A stretch of DNA of 5,664 bases from Rhizobiaceae bacterium (lineage in GTDB: Bacteria > Pseudomonadota > Alphaproteobacteria > Rhizobiales > Rhizobiaceae). The notes beneath the pieces are model-generated. The model was not told the origin of the DNA and did no database searches. It saw only the letters and a list, made by a program, of their open reading frames with translations. The stretch spans positions 1 through 5,664 of the forward strand of contig SCRB01000252.1 in NCBI GenBank assembly GCA_004299545.1, read 5' to 3'. Positions within the stretch are counted from its first letter, which is position 1, and every line of letters starts with the position of its first letter. Shown piece by piece: positions 1 to 5,664 of the stretch. The position numbers and the translations under genes are program-made.

Positions 1-1288
1 GGCGCACGGCGTCGCTGGCATAGGGGTTCTCGACGGGCGCGGGCGCTTCGAGCCGCCTTTCGATGCCGTCGAGGCCGGAAAGGATCTGCGAGGCGAAATA
101 GAAATAGGGGTTTGCGGCCGGCTCCGCGACCCTGTTTTCCACCCGACTTGCCGTGTCGCCCGGCGTCATCAGGCCGCGGATCATCGCGCCCCTGTTGTCG
201 CGGCCCCACTGGATCCGGTCGGGTGCGAGCTGGAACGCCTGGTAACGCTTGTAGCCGTTGACTGTCGGTGTCGTCAAAAGGCAGGTCTCGGCGGCATGGT
301 CGAGCAGGCCGGCGATCCAGCTGCTTGCCGTTTGCGAAAGCCGCCCGTCCGCTGCCGGCATGAAGAGGTTGTCGCCGGTCTTTCGATCGACGACCGACTG
401 ATGCAGGTGCCATCCGCTCGCCATGCCGAAATCGACCTTCGGCCGGCACATGAAGGTGGCGTGAAGACCCTTGCGGGCGCAAACCTGTTTCACCAGCGAG
501 CGGAACAGTACCATGGCGTCGGCATGCTCAAGCGCCCCATCCGGCTCGAAAGTGAACTCGCACTGGCTGGGGCCGAATTCGGCTTCGGTCGAGCGGATGG
601 GCAGGCCGATCTCCTGGCAGGCGCGCCTCAGATCGTCGATCACCTCTTCCAGCGCGTCGTAACGGGCCTCGGTGAGGTATTGATAGCCATGCGCGAGAAG
701 GCTGGTTTCGGGCGGTGTGCAGGGAATGCCGCCGTCGGCATGTTCGAGATGCGGGTCCTTGATGCGGAAGACGTAGAACTCGACTTCGAGCCCACAGACG
801 AAGGTCATGCCGCGCGCCGCGAGGCGCTTCACCGCTTCCCGTAATATGCCGCGCGAGGAAAAGGCGATCGGCGTTCCGTCCTTCTGGTAGAGGTCGCACA
901 GCACCCAGCCCGAATGGCGCGACCATGGCAACACACGAAAGCTCGCCGGATCGGGCGCCATCAGTATGTCGGCCCCGCCGGTCAGCGTGCCGCGGCCGAA
1001 GCCGATATCGTCGCCCCAGATCGGAAAGACGGTGCGGTGCGCCGTGTCCTTCAGCAAAAGGGTCGAGGTGACGGCGATGCCGTTGCGGATCGCGGATGAG
1101 AAGGCGCCGGCGACGATGGTCTTTCCGCGCAATATCCCATGCTGGTCGGCGAAGACGACACGCACGGTTTCGATGCCTTCCGCTTCGATCCGCGCAAGCG
1201 TCGCGTTTGCCGCGTCAAGTCCGGCCTCGGTGAACAGGCCCAGTCGCGCCAGCTCGCCGTCGAGCTTTATTCGTGAATCCCTCGCCAC
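1..1288 (-). CDS. Glutamine synthetase-family ligase (possible gamma-glutamyl-amine synthetase), 3' end cut by window
   Basis: The family joins glutamate to ammonia or an amine using ATP. Read from a GTG at 1288, the frame stays open to the window edge for 429 residues, so only a short C-terminus is missing (relatives are about 435-460 aa). The N-terminal beta-grasp is near residues 40-62 (RVVFADQHGILRGKT). The catalytic domain shows metal-site LEVEF (E168, E170), the E-x6-E stretch EFGPSQCE (E237, E244), GWHLHQS (H294), YKRY and DNRGAMIR for ATP/glutamate binding, and SRVENRVAEPAANPY (E384, R386). The usual DGSS segment carrying the ammonium-binding Asp of GlnA is not visible between residues 65 and 115. 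Together with the oxygenase neighbours, this suggests an amine-glutamylating paralogue of the PuuA/GmaS/TdnQ kind rather than housekeeping GlnA. GGAGGAG at 1296-1302, 7 nt upstream, supports the GTG start. The gene follows the reductase by 57 bp on the same strand, probably in one operon. The family is secure, the substrate unknown. Confidence 0.88.
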   Translation of the reverse strand, partial: MARDSRIKLDGELARLGLFTEAGLDAANATLARIEAEGIETVRVVFADQHGILRGKTIVAGAFSSAIRNGIAVTSTLLLKDTAHRTVFPIWGDDIGFGRGTLTGGADILMAPDPASFRVLPWSRHSGWVLCDLYQKDGTPIAFSSRGILREAVKRLAARGMTFVCGLEVEFYVFRIKDPHLEHADGGIPCTPPETSLLAHGYQYLTEARYDALEEVIDDLRRACQEIGLPIRSTEAEFGPSQCEFTFEPDGALEHADAMVLFRSLVKQVCARKGLHATFMCRPKVDFGMASGWHLHQSVVDRKTGDNLFMPAADGRLSQTASSWIAGLLDHAAETCLLTTPTVNGYKRYQAFQLAPDRIQWGRDNRGAMIRGLMTPGDTASRVENRVAEPAANPYFYFASQILSGLDGIERRLEAPAPVENPYASDAVR

Positions 1289-1295
1289 CCGATTG

Positions 1296-1302
1296 CTCCT
1301 CC
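1296..1302 (-). promoter_or_regulatory. Ribosome binding site deciding the GTG start of the ligase gene
   Basis: GGAGGAG on the minus strand ends 7 nt before GTG at 1288. There is no ATG nearby in this frame, so this strong Shine-Dalgarno match fixes the start. Confidence 0.75.
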
Positions 1303-1345
1303 CCGGCCACGGCCGACAGCACGGGCCGCCGCCTGCCCGCCGACA

Positions 1346-2581
1346 CTACGCTTTTTCCATTTCGACGACAGCCTTGACGAGCGGCACCGCCGGATCGATG
1401 GCCATCGTCCGATCGAGGCGCGCGCGGGAGGCGATCAGCTTTCGCGCGGCCATGTGATCGCCGGCGCGGTTGACCGAAAAGGCCGCAACCAGACGGCTGT
1501 CCATCATCTGCAGGAACGTGAACTCCCCCGATTGCGGATCGCCGCGCAACAGGCCGTCGCAGCCCTCGCGCACGATGCCGGCCATCTGCAGCTTGGCCGC
1601 ATACTGGTCCGACCAGAACCAGTTCGCGCCCCTCGCCGGCAAAGGTTTGTCCGTCAGGTGGGCGGCAAGGGCGCGCGCCTGATCGGTGGCGTTCTGGACG
1701 GATTCGACGCGCATGACCGCCCCCGTATGGGTGTTGAGTTGGGCGGCGCAATCGCCGACGGCGTAAATGGAAGCGGCACTTGTCGCGCAATAGGCATCGA
1801 CAAGAATGCCGCCGGCTTCCATTGCCAGCCCCGCCTGGGCGGTGAGGCTGCAGTTGGCGTCGGAGCCGACACCGACAAGGACGAGATCGGCCGCGAGCCT
1901 TTCGCCGCCGGCTAGGAGGACGTGGCTGACACGCCCGCCTTCACCCTCGAAACGGTCGAGCCGCGCATTCAGCCTGATCGCGACGCCGTTTTGGACGTGC
2001 AGGTCCCTGAAATAGCCGGAAAGCAGTGGCGGGAGCGCCCTTGCGATGAGCCTGTCCTGCGCCTCGATCACGGTGACGGCCTTGCCGGCCTTGGCAGCTG
2101 TTGCCGCCACTTCGAGGCCGATGAAACCGCCGCCGACAATGACGATCCTTTCAGCGTCCCTGAGATGCTCTTTCAGGAGCCGCGAGTCGGCAAGCGTCCG
2201 CAACATAAGGATGTTGTCCAGCCCGCTGCCGGGAAGCGAAAGCCTGCGCGGCACTGCCCCGGTCGCAAGGATGAGCGCCTCATAAGGGAGCGTCGCGCCA
2301 TCCACCTCGACCGTTTGCCGATCCGGCAGGATTTGCTGCACCTCGCGTCCGTTCAGGAGCGTGATTTGCTGATCGCGGTAGAAGCCTTCTCCCCTGAGGA
2401 GAATCTGATCCTCACCCTGCTGGCCGGACAGGAACCCCTTCGACAAAGGCGGCCGGTGATAGGGCAGGCAGCCCTCGTTCGAGACAAGCGTGATCGGATC
2501 CTGCCAGCCGGACTGGCGCAGCGCCGCCGCGGCTTGCGTGCCCGCATGCGATGCGCCGATGATGACCGCTCCCGTTTTCAA
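1346..2581 (-). CDS. FAD-dependent NADH:ferredoxin (rubredoxin) reductase of an oxygenase system
   Basis: This 411-aa flavoprotein passes electrons from NAD(P)H via FAD to a small ferredoxin or rubredoxin, in the cytoplasm. It has the glutathione-reductase-type plan of BphA4/putidaredoxin-reductase relatives. The FAD Rossmann motif is IIGASHAG (residues 7-14), followed by the family signature YHRPPLSKGFL (41-51) and ATGAVPR (106-112). The NADH Rossmann motif VGGGFIGLE (149-157) ends in VIEA (171-174), whose Glu favours NADH. The second FAD motif is IYAVGDCA (272-279). The C-terminal domain has WFWSDQYAAKLQMAG (321-335). Length is typical. The start is TTG, chosen because GGAGG lies 7 nt upstream and no in-frame ATG is near. 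It is the first gene of a likely operon with the ligase gene and is divergent from the iclR-type gene. Its natural partner here is probably the Rieske oxygenase, but no ferredoxin is encoded in the window. Which electron carrier it reduces is not determinable. Confidence 0.93.
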   Translation of the reverse strand: MKTGAVIIGASHAGTQAAAALRQSGWQDPITLVSNEGCLPYHRPPLSKGFLSGQQGEDQILLRGEGFYRDQQITLLNGREVQQILPDRQTVEVDGATLPYEALILATGAVPRRLSLPGSGLDNILMLRTLADSRLLKEHLRDAERIVIVGGGFIGLEVAATAAKAGKAVTVIEAQDRLIARALPPLLSGYFRDLHVQNGVAIRLNARLDRFEGEGGRVSHVLLAGGERLAADLVLVGVGSDANCSLTAQAGLAMEAGGILVDAYCATSAASIYAVGDCAAQLNTHTGAVMRVESVQNATDQARALAAHLTDKPLPARGANWFWSDQYAAKLQMAGIVREGCDGLLRGDPQSGEFTFLQMMDSRLVAAFSVNRAGDHMAARKLIASRARLDRTMAIDPAVPLVKAVVEMEKA

Positions 2582-2588
2582 GGATGCG

Positions 2589-2593
2589 CCTCC
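2589..2593 (-). promoter_or_regulatory. Ribosome binding site supporting a TTG start
   Basis: GGAGG on the minus strand sits 7 nt before TTG at 2581. The first residues after this TTG (MKTGAVIIGASHAG) run straight into the FAD-binding motif, as expected for the family N-terminus, so both signals agree on the rare start codon. Confidence 0.75.
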
Positions 2594-2662
2594 GGAATGG
2601 AGAAGACCGTATCGCAGCGGACCATGCCCATTACCGGTTTGGTTGTCGTCCGCTTATGCACG

Positions 2663-2688
2663 AAATGTGCTATTATCGCGCATTTGCT
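2663..2688. promoter_or_regulatory. Candidate operator A in the divergent reductase/iclR control region
   Basis: An imperfect inverted repeat is visible: AAATGTGC (2663-2670) and GCGCATTT (2678-2685), one mismatch in eight, separated by TATTATC. The right part, TATTATCGCGCATTTGCT at 2671-2688, matches 15 of 18 bases with an element on the other strand at 5018-5035 before the Rieske gene. An ATGT also precedes both copies, 2 nt away here and 3 nt away there. Position between two divergent promoters and the adjacent regulator gene make it a likely IclR-type binding site; the assignment to that protein is inference. Confidence 0.6.
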
Positions 2689-2700
2689 ATTTAAATAAAC

Positions 2701-2728
2701 GTTGTAAGAGACCATCGGAAATTGTCAA
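2701..2728 (-). promoter_or_regulatory. Candidate sigma70-type promoter for the reductase-ligase operon
   Basis: On the minus strand TTGACA (2728-2723, a perfect -35 match) is followed after 16 nt by TACAAC (2706-2701, four of six -10 bases). Transcription would start around 2694, giving a leader of roughly 110 nt that contains operator A, so a bound protein would block early elongation or clearance. An alternative -10 is GATAAT within operator A, but it has no good -35. Both boxes also fall inside a short direct repeat (2702-2712 and 2722-2733), so the match could partly reflect that repeat. Confidence 0.45.
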
Positions 2729-2733
2729 GAGAC
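2702..2733 (+). repeat. Short direct repeat TTGT(C)AAGAGAC, two copies
   Basis: TTGTAAGAGAC (2702-2712) and TTGTCAAGAGAC (2722-2733) are the same apart from one inserted C and lie 20 bp apart, about two helical turns. They flank ATCGGAAA and overlap the -10 and -35 boxes proposed for the reductase promoter. They could be half-sites for a regulator or a chance repeat. Confidence 0.4.
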
Positions 2734-2778
2734 TCGACCAGGGGCGAGGCAGCGGCTACTCATGCTCTCGCACAACGC

Positions 2779-2783
2779 AAGGG
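2779..2783 (+). promoter_or_regulatory. Ribosome binding site of the IclR-type gene
   Basis: AAGGG lies 6 nt before ATG at 2790. A second in-frame ATG at 2808 is preceded by GAAGG with 4 nt spacing, so initiation there is also possible and would remove six residues that are not part of the DNA-binding domain. Confidence 0.5.
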
Positions 2784-2789
2784 TAATGG

Positions 2790-3569
2790 ATGCGGCGCGA
2801 AGGTGGAATGCGCGAAATCACCGACCGGGACATATCGCTCACTTTTGCCAAGGGAATGGGCGTGCTCAAGGCGTTCGACACCGGGGCAACCCATCTGACG
2901 CTTCCCCAGATCGCAAGGACGACCGGGCTGGACAGGGCGTCCGCCCGGCGGCTCGTCCTGACGCTCGTGCATCTCGGTTATGTGAAGCAGGACGAGCGGG
3001 TGTTTTCACTTACGCCAAGGATTCTGGTGCTCGCAAGCGGATTTCTCCAGGCGCACCAGTTCGGGAAGACCATCGAGCCGGTGCTGAGGGCGTTTTCGCA
3101 GCAGATTTCGGATGCCATCTCGATGGCCATGATCGATGGCCTGCAGGCGGTCTATGTCGCCCATGCCGGTGCCGGCAACAGGCCGGCAAGCATCGGCTTC
3201 ACGGTCGGCAGCAGGGTGCCGCTTTTGCCGAGCGCCATCGGGCGGGCGCTGGTCGCGGCCTGCCCGCCGGACAAGATGCGGGGCCTGATCGCCGCCGCGC
3301 CGCTCGAGCGCTTCACCGACAGGACGGTCCTTGACCGCGGTGCGGTCGCCGCCGACATCGCGCTGACCGCCGAGCGGGGCTTCGCCTTCGTCGAAGGCGA
3401 GTTCGAAGCGGGTGTTTCCGCCGTGGCGACGCCGGTCAGGTCGGAAAGCGGTGAAACCGCTTCGCTCGGCATTTCCGGCAGCGCATCGCGGCTTGCCGAC
3501 GAAGGCTATCGCAACCAGGTCGTCGATACGTTGCGCGAATGCTCCAAGGCGGTCGCCGCGCTCCTGTGA
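2790..3569 (+). CDS. IclR-family transcriptional regulator
   Basis: This 259-aa protein has IclR-family architecture. An N-terminal winged helix-turn-helix spans about residues 17-78 (LTFAKGMGVLKAFD, then LTLPQIARTTGLDRASARRLVLTLVHLGYV), with a linker helix near 80-95. The C-terminal effector domain follows, with VYVAHAGAG (121-129), GSRVPLLPSAIGRALVA (140-156) and FVEGEFEAGVSAVATPVRS (200-218). Members such as PcaR, PcaU and PobR control aromatic catabolism by sensing a small ligand; family similarity does not tell which ligand here or whether it represses or activates. The gene is divergent from the reductase and convergent with the Rieske oxygenase, the usual position of a local pathway regulator. 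Matching candidate operators before both neighbouring transcription units support that role. Its own promoter is not obvious: TATTAT at 2671 lacks a good -35 at normal spacing. Confidence 0.93.
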   Translation: MRREGGMREITDRDISLTFAKGMGVLKAFDTGATHLTLPQIARTTGLDRASARRLVLTLVHLGYVKQDERVFSLTPRILVLASGFLQAHQFGKTIEPVLRAFSQQISDAISMAMIDGLQAVYVAHAGAGNRPASIGFTVGSRVPLLPSAIGRALVAACPPDKMRGLIAAAPLERFTDRTVLDRGAVAADIALTAERGFAFVEGEFEAGVSAVATPVRSESGETASLGISGSASRLADEGYRNQVVDTLRECSKAVAALL

Positions 3570-3576
3570 AGATGGC

Positions 3577-4935
3577 CTATTCCGCGGCTGAAAGATGCGG
3601 CAGTTTCGTCGCGATCTCTTCCGGCACCGGTGCTGCCCAGGGCGCGGCGCGGCGGCGCTTCACATCGACCTCCATCCAGTAGATCTCCCAGCCGCGCGTC
3701 GGGCCGATGCCGTCCATCGTCGCCGGCCCCTGGATCGAGCGCGCATGGGCCTCGTCCAGGGAAAGCAGCGGCCTGGCGCCCGAGACGGCCTTCTCGATCT
3801 CCTGTTTCAGGAGCCTCCGGTACTGGATGATGGCCTTGTCCGACTGGCCGAGATGCTCGCGGGTGCGGTCCTGGATGCGGCCCATCGATTCGACCGCCCA
3901 CTGGTCGTGGACGTTGATGTCGGCTCCCATGCCGGTATAGGTCTCCGTCGCCTGCTCGTGCGGATCGAAGCCGTAATCGTTCGTCTTGTTCTTGCGCGAA
4001 ACGTAGTCGGGCAATTGATAGAGTTCGAGCCGCTGGTCGCGCATTGTCTTCTTGTCGACCGGTGCGCCGTAGCTCGTGAAGATCGCGTACCAGTAGCAGG
4101 TTTCGTCATCGACCGGGACATGCCATTGCGTGATCGTCATCTCGGCACTCATCGGAATGACGAAGCCGTGCGGGAAAAGCTGATTGGTGACGCGGACATG
4201 CGTGCGCTCATCGTCGATCAGGCGCAACGCGATCAGGCGCATGCCGTATTCCGTGCGCTCGACATTGATGATCGGCCGGTCGTATTCCCGTAAAATCCGG
4301 GTCATCGGCAGTTCGCTGCCGGCCGAAGCGGCGCGGAACTGCTTGCCATAGGCGGCCTTCGGGTCCTCGTCGTGGAAGAAGCGGTGGAGGAAGGAGGCGT
4401 GCGCCGGATCGATGCCTACTTCAAGCGCCTGCAGCCAGTTGCATTCGATGCGGCCCTTGAAAGCGAAAGTGTAGGGTTCGGGCGCCACGAAACAATCGAT
4501 TTCCGGAAAGGCCGGCGGCTCGCCTTCGCCGAGATAGGCCCACAGGATGCCGCTGCGCTCGACTACCGGGAAGGCGCGCTGCCGGATGTTCCTGCAGAGA
4601 TTCGAACCTTCCGGCTCGGCTGGGGTTTCGAGGCACTGGCCGTCCTTGTCGAAAAGCCAGCCGTGAAAGGCGCACCTGAGCCCGCCATTCTCCAGCCGCC
4701 CGAAGGCAAGGTCGGCCCCCCTATGCGGGCAGGCGCGGTCGAGCAGGCCATAGGCGCCGTTCTCGTCGCGGAAAAGGACGAAATCCTCGCCCAGAAGCTT
4801 CACCGCCTTGACCGGCCTCGGGCCATCGAGCTCATCGGCGAGCGCCGCCGGCTGCCAGTATTTGCGCATCAGTTTGCCCGCAGGATCAGCCGGACCGGTG
4901 CGGGTGATCAGATCGTTCTGTTCCTGGCTCATCAT
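3577..4935 (-). CDS. Rieske non-heme iron oxygenase, phthalate dioxygenase-like alpha subunit
   Basis: This 452-aa enzyme activates O2 to hydroxylate or dealkylate a small, usually aromatic, compound. The N-terminal Rieske domain shows CPHRG (C69, H71) and CAFHGW (C88, H91), the four [2Fe-2S] ligands. The catalytic domain shows NWLQALEVGIDPAHASFLH (166-184): D176 is the expected inter-subunit bridging Asp, and H179 and H184 bind the mononuclear iron. INVHDQWAVESMGRIQDRTREHLGQSD (340-366) is characteristic of the phthalate 4,5-dioxygenase branch, and D356 is the likely third iron ligand. This branch works as alpha-only oligomers, consistent with no beta subunit nearby. The start is ATG at 4935, with GGAGGAA 8 nt upstream; ATG at 4932 is equally in frame. 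It appears to be transcribed alone from its own promoter, and its stop lies 7 bp from that of the regulator gene. The family is certain; the substrate and even the reaction type (dioxygenation, monooxygenation, demethylation) are not. Confidence 0.95.
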   Translation of the reverse strand: MMSQEQNDLITRTGPADPAGKLMRKYWQPAALADELDGPRPVKAVKLLGEDFVLFRDENGAYGLLDRACPHRGADLAFGRLENGGLRCAFHGWLFDKDGQCLETPAEPEGSNLCRNIRQRAFPVVERSGILWAYLGEGEPPAFPEIDCFVAPEPYTFAFKGRIECNWLQALEVGIDPAHASFLHRFFHDEDPKAAYGKQFRAASAGSELPMTRILREYDRPIINVERTEYGMRLIALRLIDDERTHVRVTNQLFPHGFVIPMSAEMTITQWHVPVDDETCYWYAIFTSYGAPVDKKTMRDQRLELYQLPDYVSRKNKTNDYGFDPHEQATETYTGMGADINVHDQWAVESMGRIQDRTREHLGQSDKAIIQYRRLLKQEIEKAVSGARPLLSLDEAHARSIQGPATMDGIGPTRGWEIYWMEVDVKRRRAAPWAAPVPEEIATKLPHLSAAE

Positions 4936-4943
4936 GGCTTGGG

Positions 4944-4950
4944 TTCCTCC
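4944..4950 (-). promoter_or_regulatory. Ribosome binding site of the Rieske oxygenase gene
   Basis: GGAGGAA on the minus strand is 8 nt from ATG at 4935 and 11 nt from the adjacent ATG at 4932. It rules out the longer frame from TTG at 4980, whose extra 15 residues are arginine-rich and contain this ribosome binding site. Confidence 0.75.
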
Positions 4951-5017
4951 CCGACGCTTGAAGGCGGCTCGCCGGCGCAAACGCCAGTATCAATCTCGTA
5001 GATTCGTGCGATATTCG

Positions 5018-5035
5018 AACATATGCGCGATTATA
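5018..5035 (-). promoter_or_regulatory. Candidate operator B upstream of the Rieske gene
   Basis: Read on the minus strand, TATAATCGCGCATATGTT matches the element at 2671-2688 at 15 of 18 positions, including an unbroken ATCGCGCAT. Its first six bases are the -10 box of the Rieske promoter, and the rest reaches the expected transcription start, so binding here would block RNA polymerase. Next to it, TTCGAA (5014-5019) and a related half-site ATCGCACGA (minus strand, 5012-5004) may extend the site. Confidence 0.6.
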
Positions 5036-5057
5036 TTTACATCATGCCGGAGGTCAA
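5030..5057 (-). promoter_or_regulatory. Sigma70-type promoter of the Rieske oxygenase gene
   Basis: On the minus strand TTGACC (5057-5052, five of six -35 bases) and TATAAT (5035-5030, perfect -10) are separated by 16 nt. Transcription should start near 5023, leaving a leader of about 88 nt. It lies about 50 bp past the stop of the LivF-type gene, so the oxygenase need not depend on transporter transcription. Confidence 0.65.
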
Positions 5058-5108
5058 CAGGCCTCGCCGGGCAGACTCCCTCTGAATGAATCTTCGCTGC
5101 GCTTTGCC

Positions 5109-5664
5109 TTAGCGGATGCCGACGCCGAGATAGGTCTCGATGAGCGTGTGATCGGCCTTCAGCGCGGCTACTGTTCCGTCCCAGGCGATGCGGCCTTTTT
5201 CGATGATGAGCGTGTGCTCGCCGAAAGCCAGCGCACGTTCGATCTGCTGTTCGACGAGGATGATCGTCATCGCCCGGGAGGAGCAGAGTTTCGCGATCGT
5301 TTCCATCAGTTCGTCGCAGATGATCGGCGCCAGCCCCTCCAGCGGTTCGTCGAGCAGAAGCACCGACGGCCGCCCCAATAGTGTGCGGGCGATGGAAAGC
5401 ATCTGCTGCTCGCCGCCGGAAAGCTGGCCGCCGAGATTGCGGCGGCGCTCGGCCAGGCGGGGGAATATTGCGTAGGCTTCCTCGACGCGGGCACCGCTGC
5501 CGGAACGGATACCGGTGCCGAGATTCTGCTCCACCGTCAGCGACCGAAAGATGTCGCGCGTCTGCGGCACATAGCCCATGCCGAGCAGCGCCCGCCTGGC
5601 GGTCTTTCGGGTCGAAAGATCTTCCTCTCCCAGACGGATGGTGCCGCCATGGCGCGTGCAAAGC
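5109..5664 (-). CDS. LivF-type ABC transporter ATP-binding protein, 5' end beyond the window
   Basis: The visible 184 residues are the C-terminal part of an ATPase that powers import of branched-chain amino acids or related amides, carboxylates or aromatics by HAAT-class transporters at the inner membrane. Seen here are the Q-loop GYVPQTRDIFRSLTVEQNL (about visible residues 30-48), the ABC signature LSGGEQQ (81-87), Walker B VLLLDEPLEGLAP (101-113) and LVEQQIERAL (136-145). In the last stretch the switch His is replaced by Gln, as is usual in LivF. The Walker A motif and about 50 N-terminal residues lie outside, judging by the normal length near 235. The internal ATG at 5579 is not the start, because the frame continues open to the edge with matching sequence (LCTRHGGTIRLGEEDLSTRKTARRALLG). 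The rest of the transporter (LivG, permeases, binding protein) is presumably upstream. Adjacency to the oxygenase suggests uptake of its substrate, but this is inference. Confidence 0.93.
   Translation of the reverse strand, partial: LCTRHGGTIRLGEEDLSTRKTARRALLGMGYVPQTRDIFRSLTVEQNLGTGIRSGSGARVEEAYAIFPRLAERRRNLGGQLSGGEQQMLSIARTLLGRPSVLLLDEPLEGLAPIICDELMETIAKLCSSRAMTIILVEQQIERALAFGEHTLIIEKGRIAWDGTVAALKADHTLIETYLGVGIR

Noticed and set aside
296..844. 182-residue plus-strand frame
   Set aside because: It lies opposite the glutamine synthetase-like gene, whose minus-strand frame carries all the family motifs.
1289..1345. Terminator or promoter between reductase and ligase genes
   Set aside because: The 57 bp are GC-rich with only a trivial GGCC hairpin, no T-run and no promoter-like boxes, so the pair is read as an operon.
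1922..2698. 258-residue open frame on the plus strand
   Set aside because: It is antisense to the reductase, has no family motifs, and results from stop-poor GC-rich codons of the real gene.
3595..4293. 232-residue open frame on the plus strand
   Set aside because: It is antisense to the Rieske gene, which has full catalytic motifs; the sequence is a low-complexity R/V/D-rich shadow.
4936..4980. Longer Rieske protein starting at TTG 4980
   Set aside because: The added residues are arginine-rich and unlike the family N-terminus, and the clear GGAGGAA ribosome binding site lies inside them, just before ATG 4935.
5060..5108. Possible terminator after the LivF-type gene
   Set aside because: Only a 4-bp stem (CAGA/TCTG) is visible, with no T-run, too weak to call.

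Overview
The window is gene-dense, high-GC DNA, with good Shine-Dalgarno sites (GGAGG-type) and two short AT-rich intergenic gaps. Protein families and codon use fit an alphaproteobacterium, most likely of the Rhizobiales (Rhizobium/Sinorhizobium/Mesorhizobium type). This placement is inferred from style, since no marker gene is present. There are no RNA genes, mobile elements or CRISPR arrays, and no gene-free stretch over 300 bases.

Layout, left to right: (1) on the minus strand, a glutamine synthetase-family ligase cut by the left edge near its C-terminus; (2) 57 bp upstream of it, same strand, a complete 411-aa FAD/NADH ferredoxin (or rubredoxin) reductase with a TTG start; (3) a 208-bp divergent control region; (4) on the plus strand, an IclR-family regulator; (5) 7 bp away, tail-to-tail, a minus-strand single-component-type Rieske oxygenase of the phthalate dioxygenase-like family; (6) a 173-bp control region; (7) on the minus strand, the C-terminal three quarters of a LivF-type ABC transporter ATPase, cut by the right edge.

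Together these look like a small catabolic island: an ABC importer of the branched-chain amino acid/amide (HAAT) class brings in a substrate, a Rieske oxygenase fed by a flavin reductase oxidises it, and a glutamine synthetase-like enzyme may gamma-glutamylate an amine. The substrate cannot be read from the sequence. No ferredoxin gene, needed to link this type of reductase to the oxygenase, is in the window.

The most notable non-coding signal is an 18-bp element, 15/18 identical, present once in each of the two control regions (2671-2688 plus strand; 5018-5035 minus strand). The second copy starts on the -10 box of a strong sigma70-like promoter for the Rieske gene. The simplest reading is that the local IclR regulator binds both and controls reductase-ligase, oxygenase and itself as one regulon.
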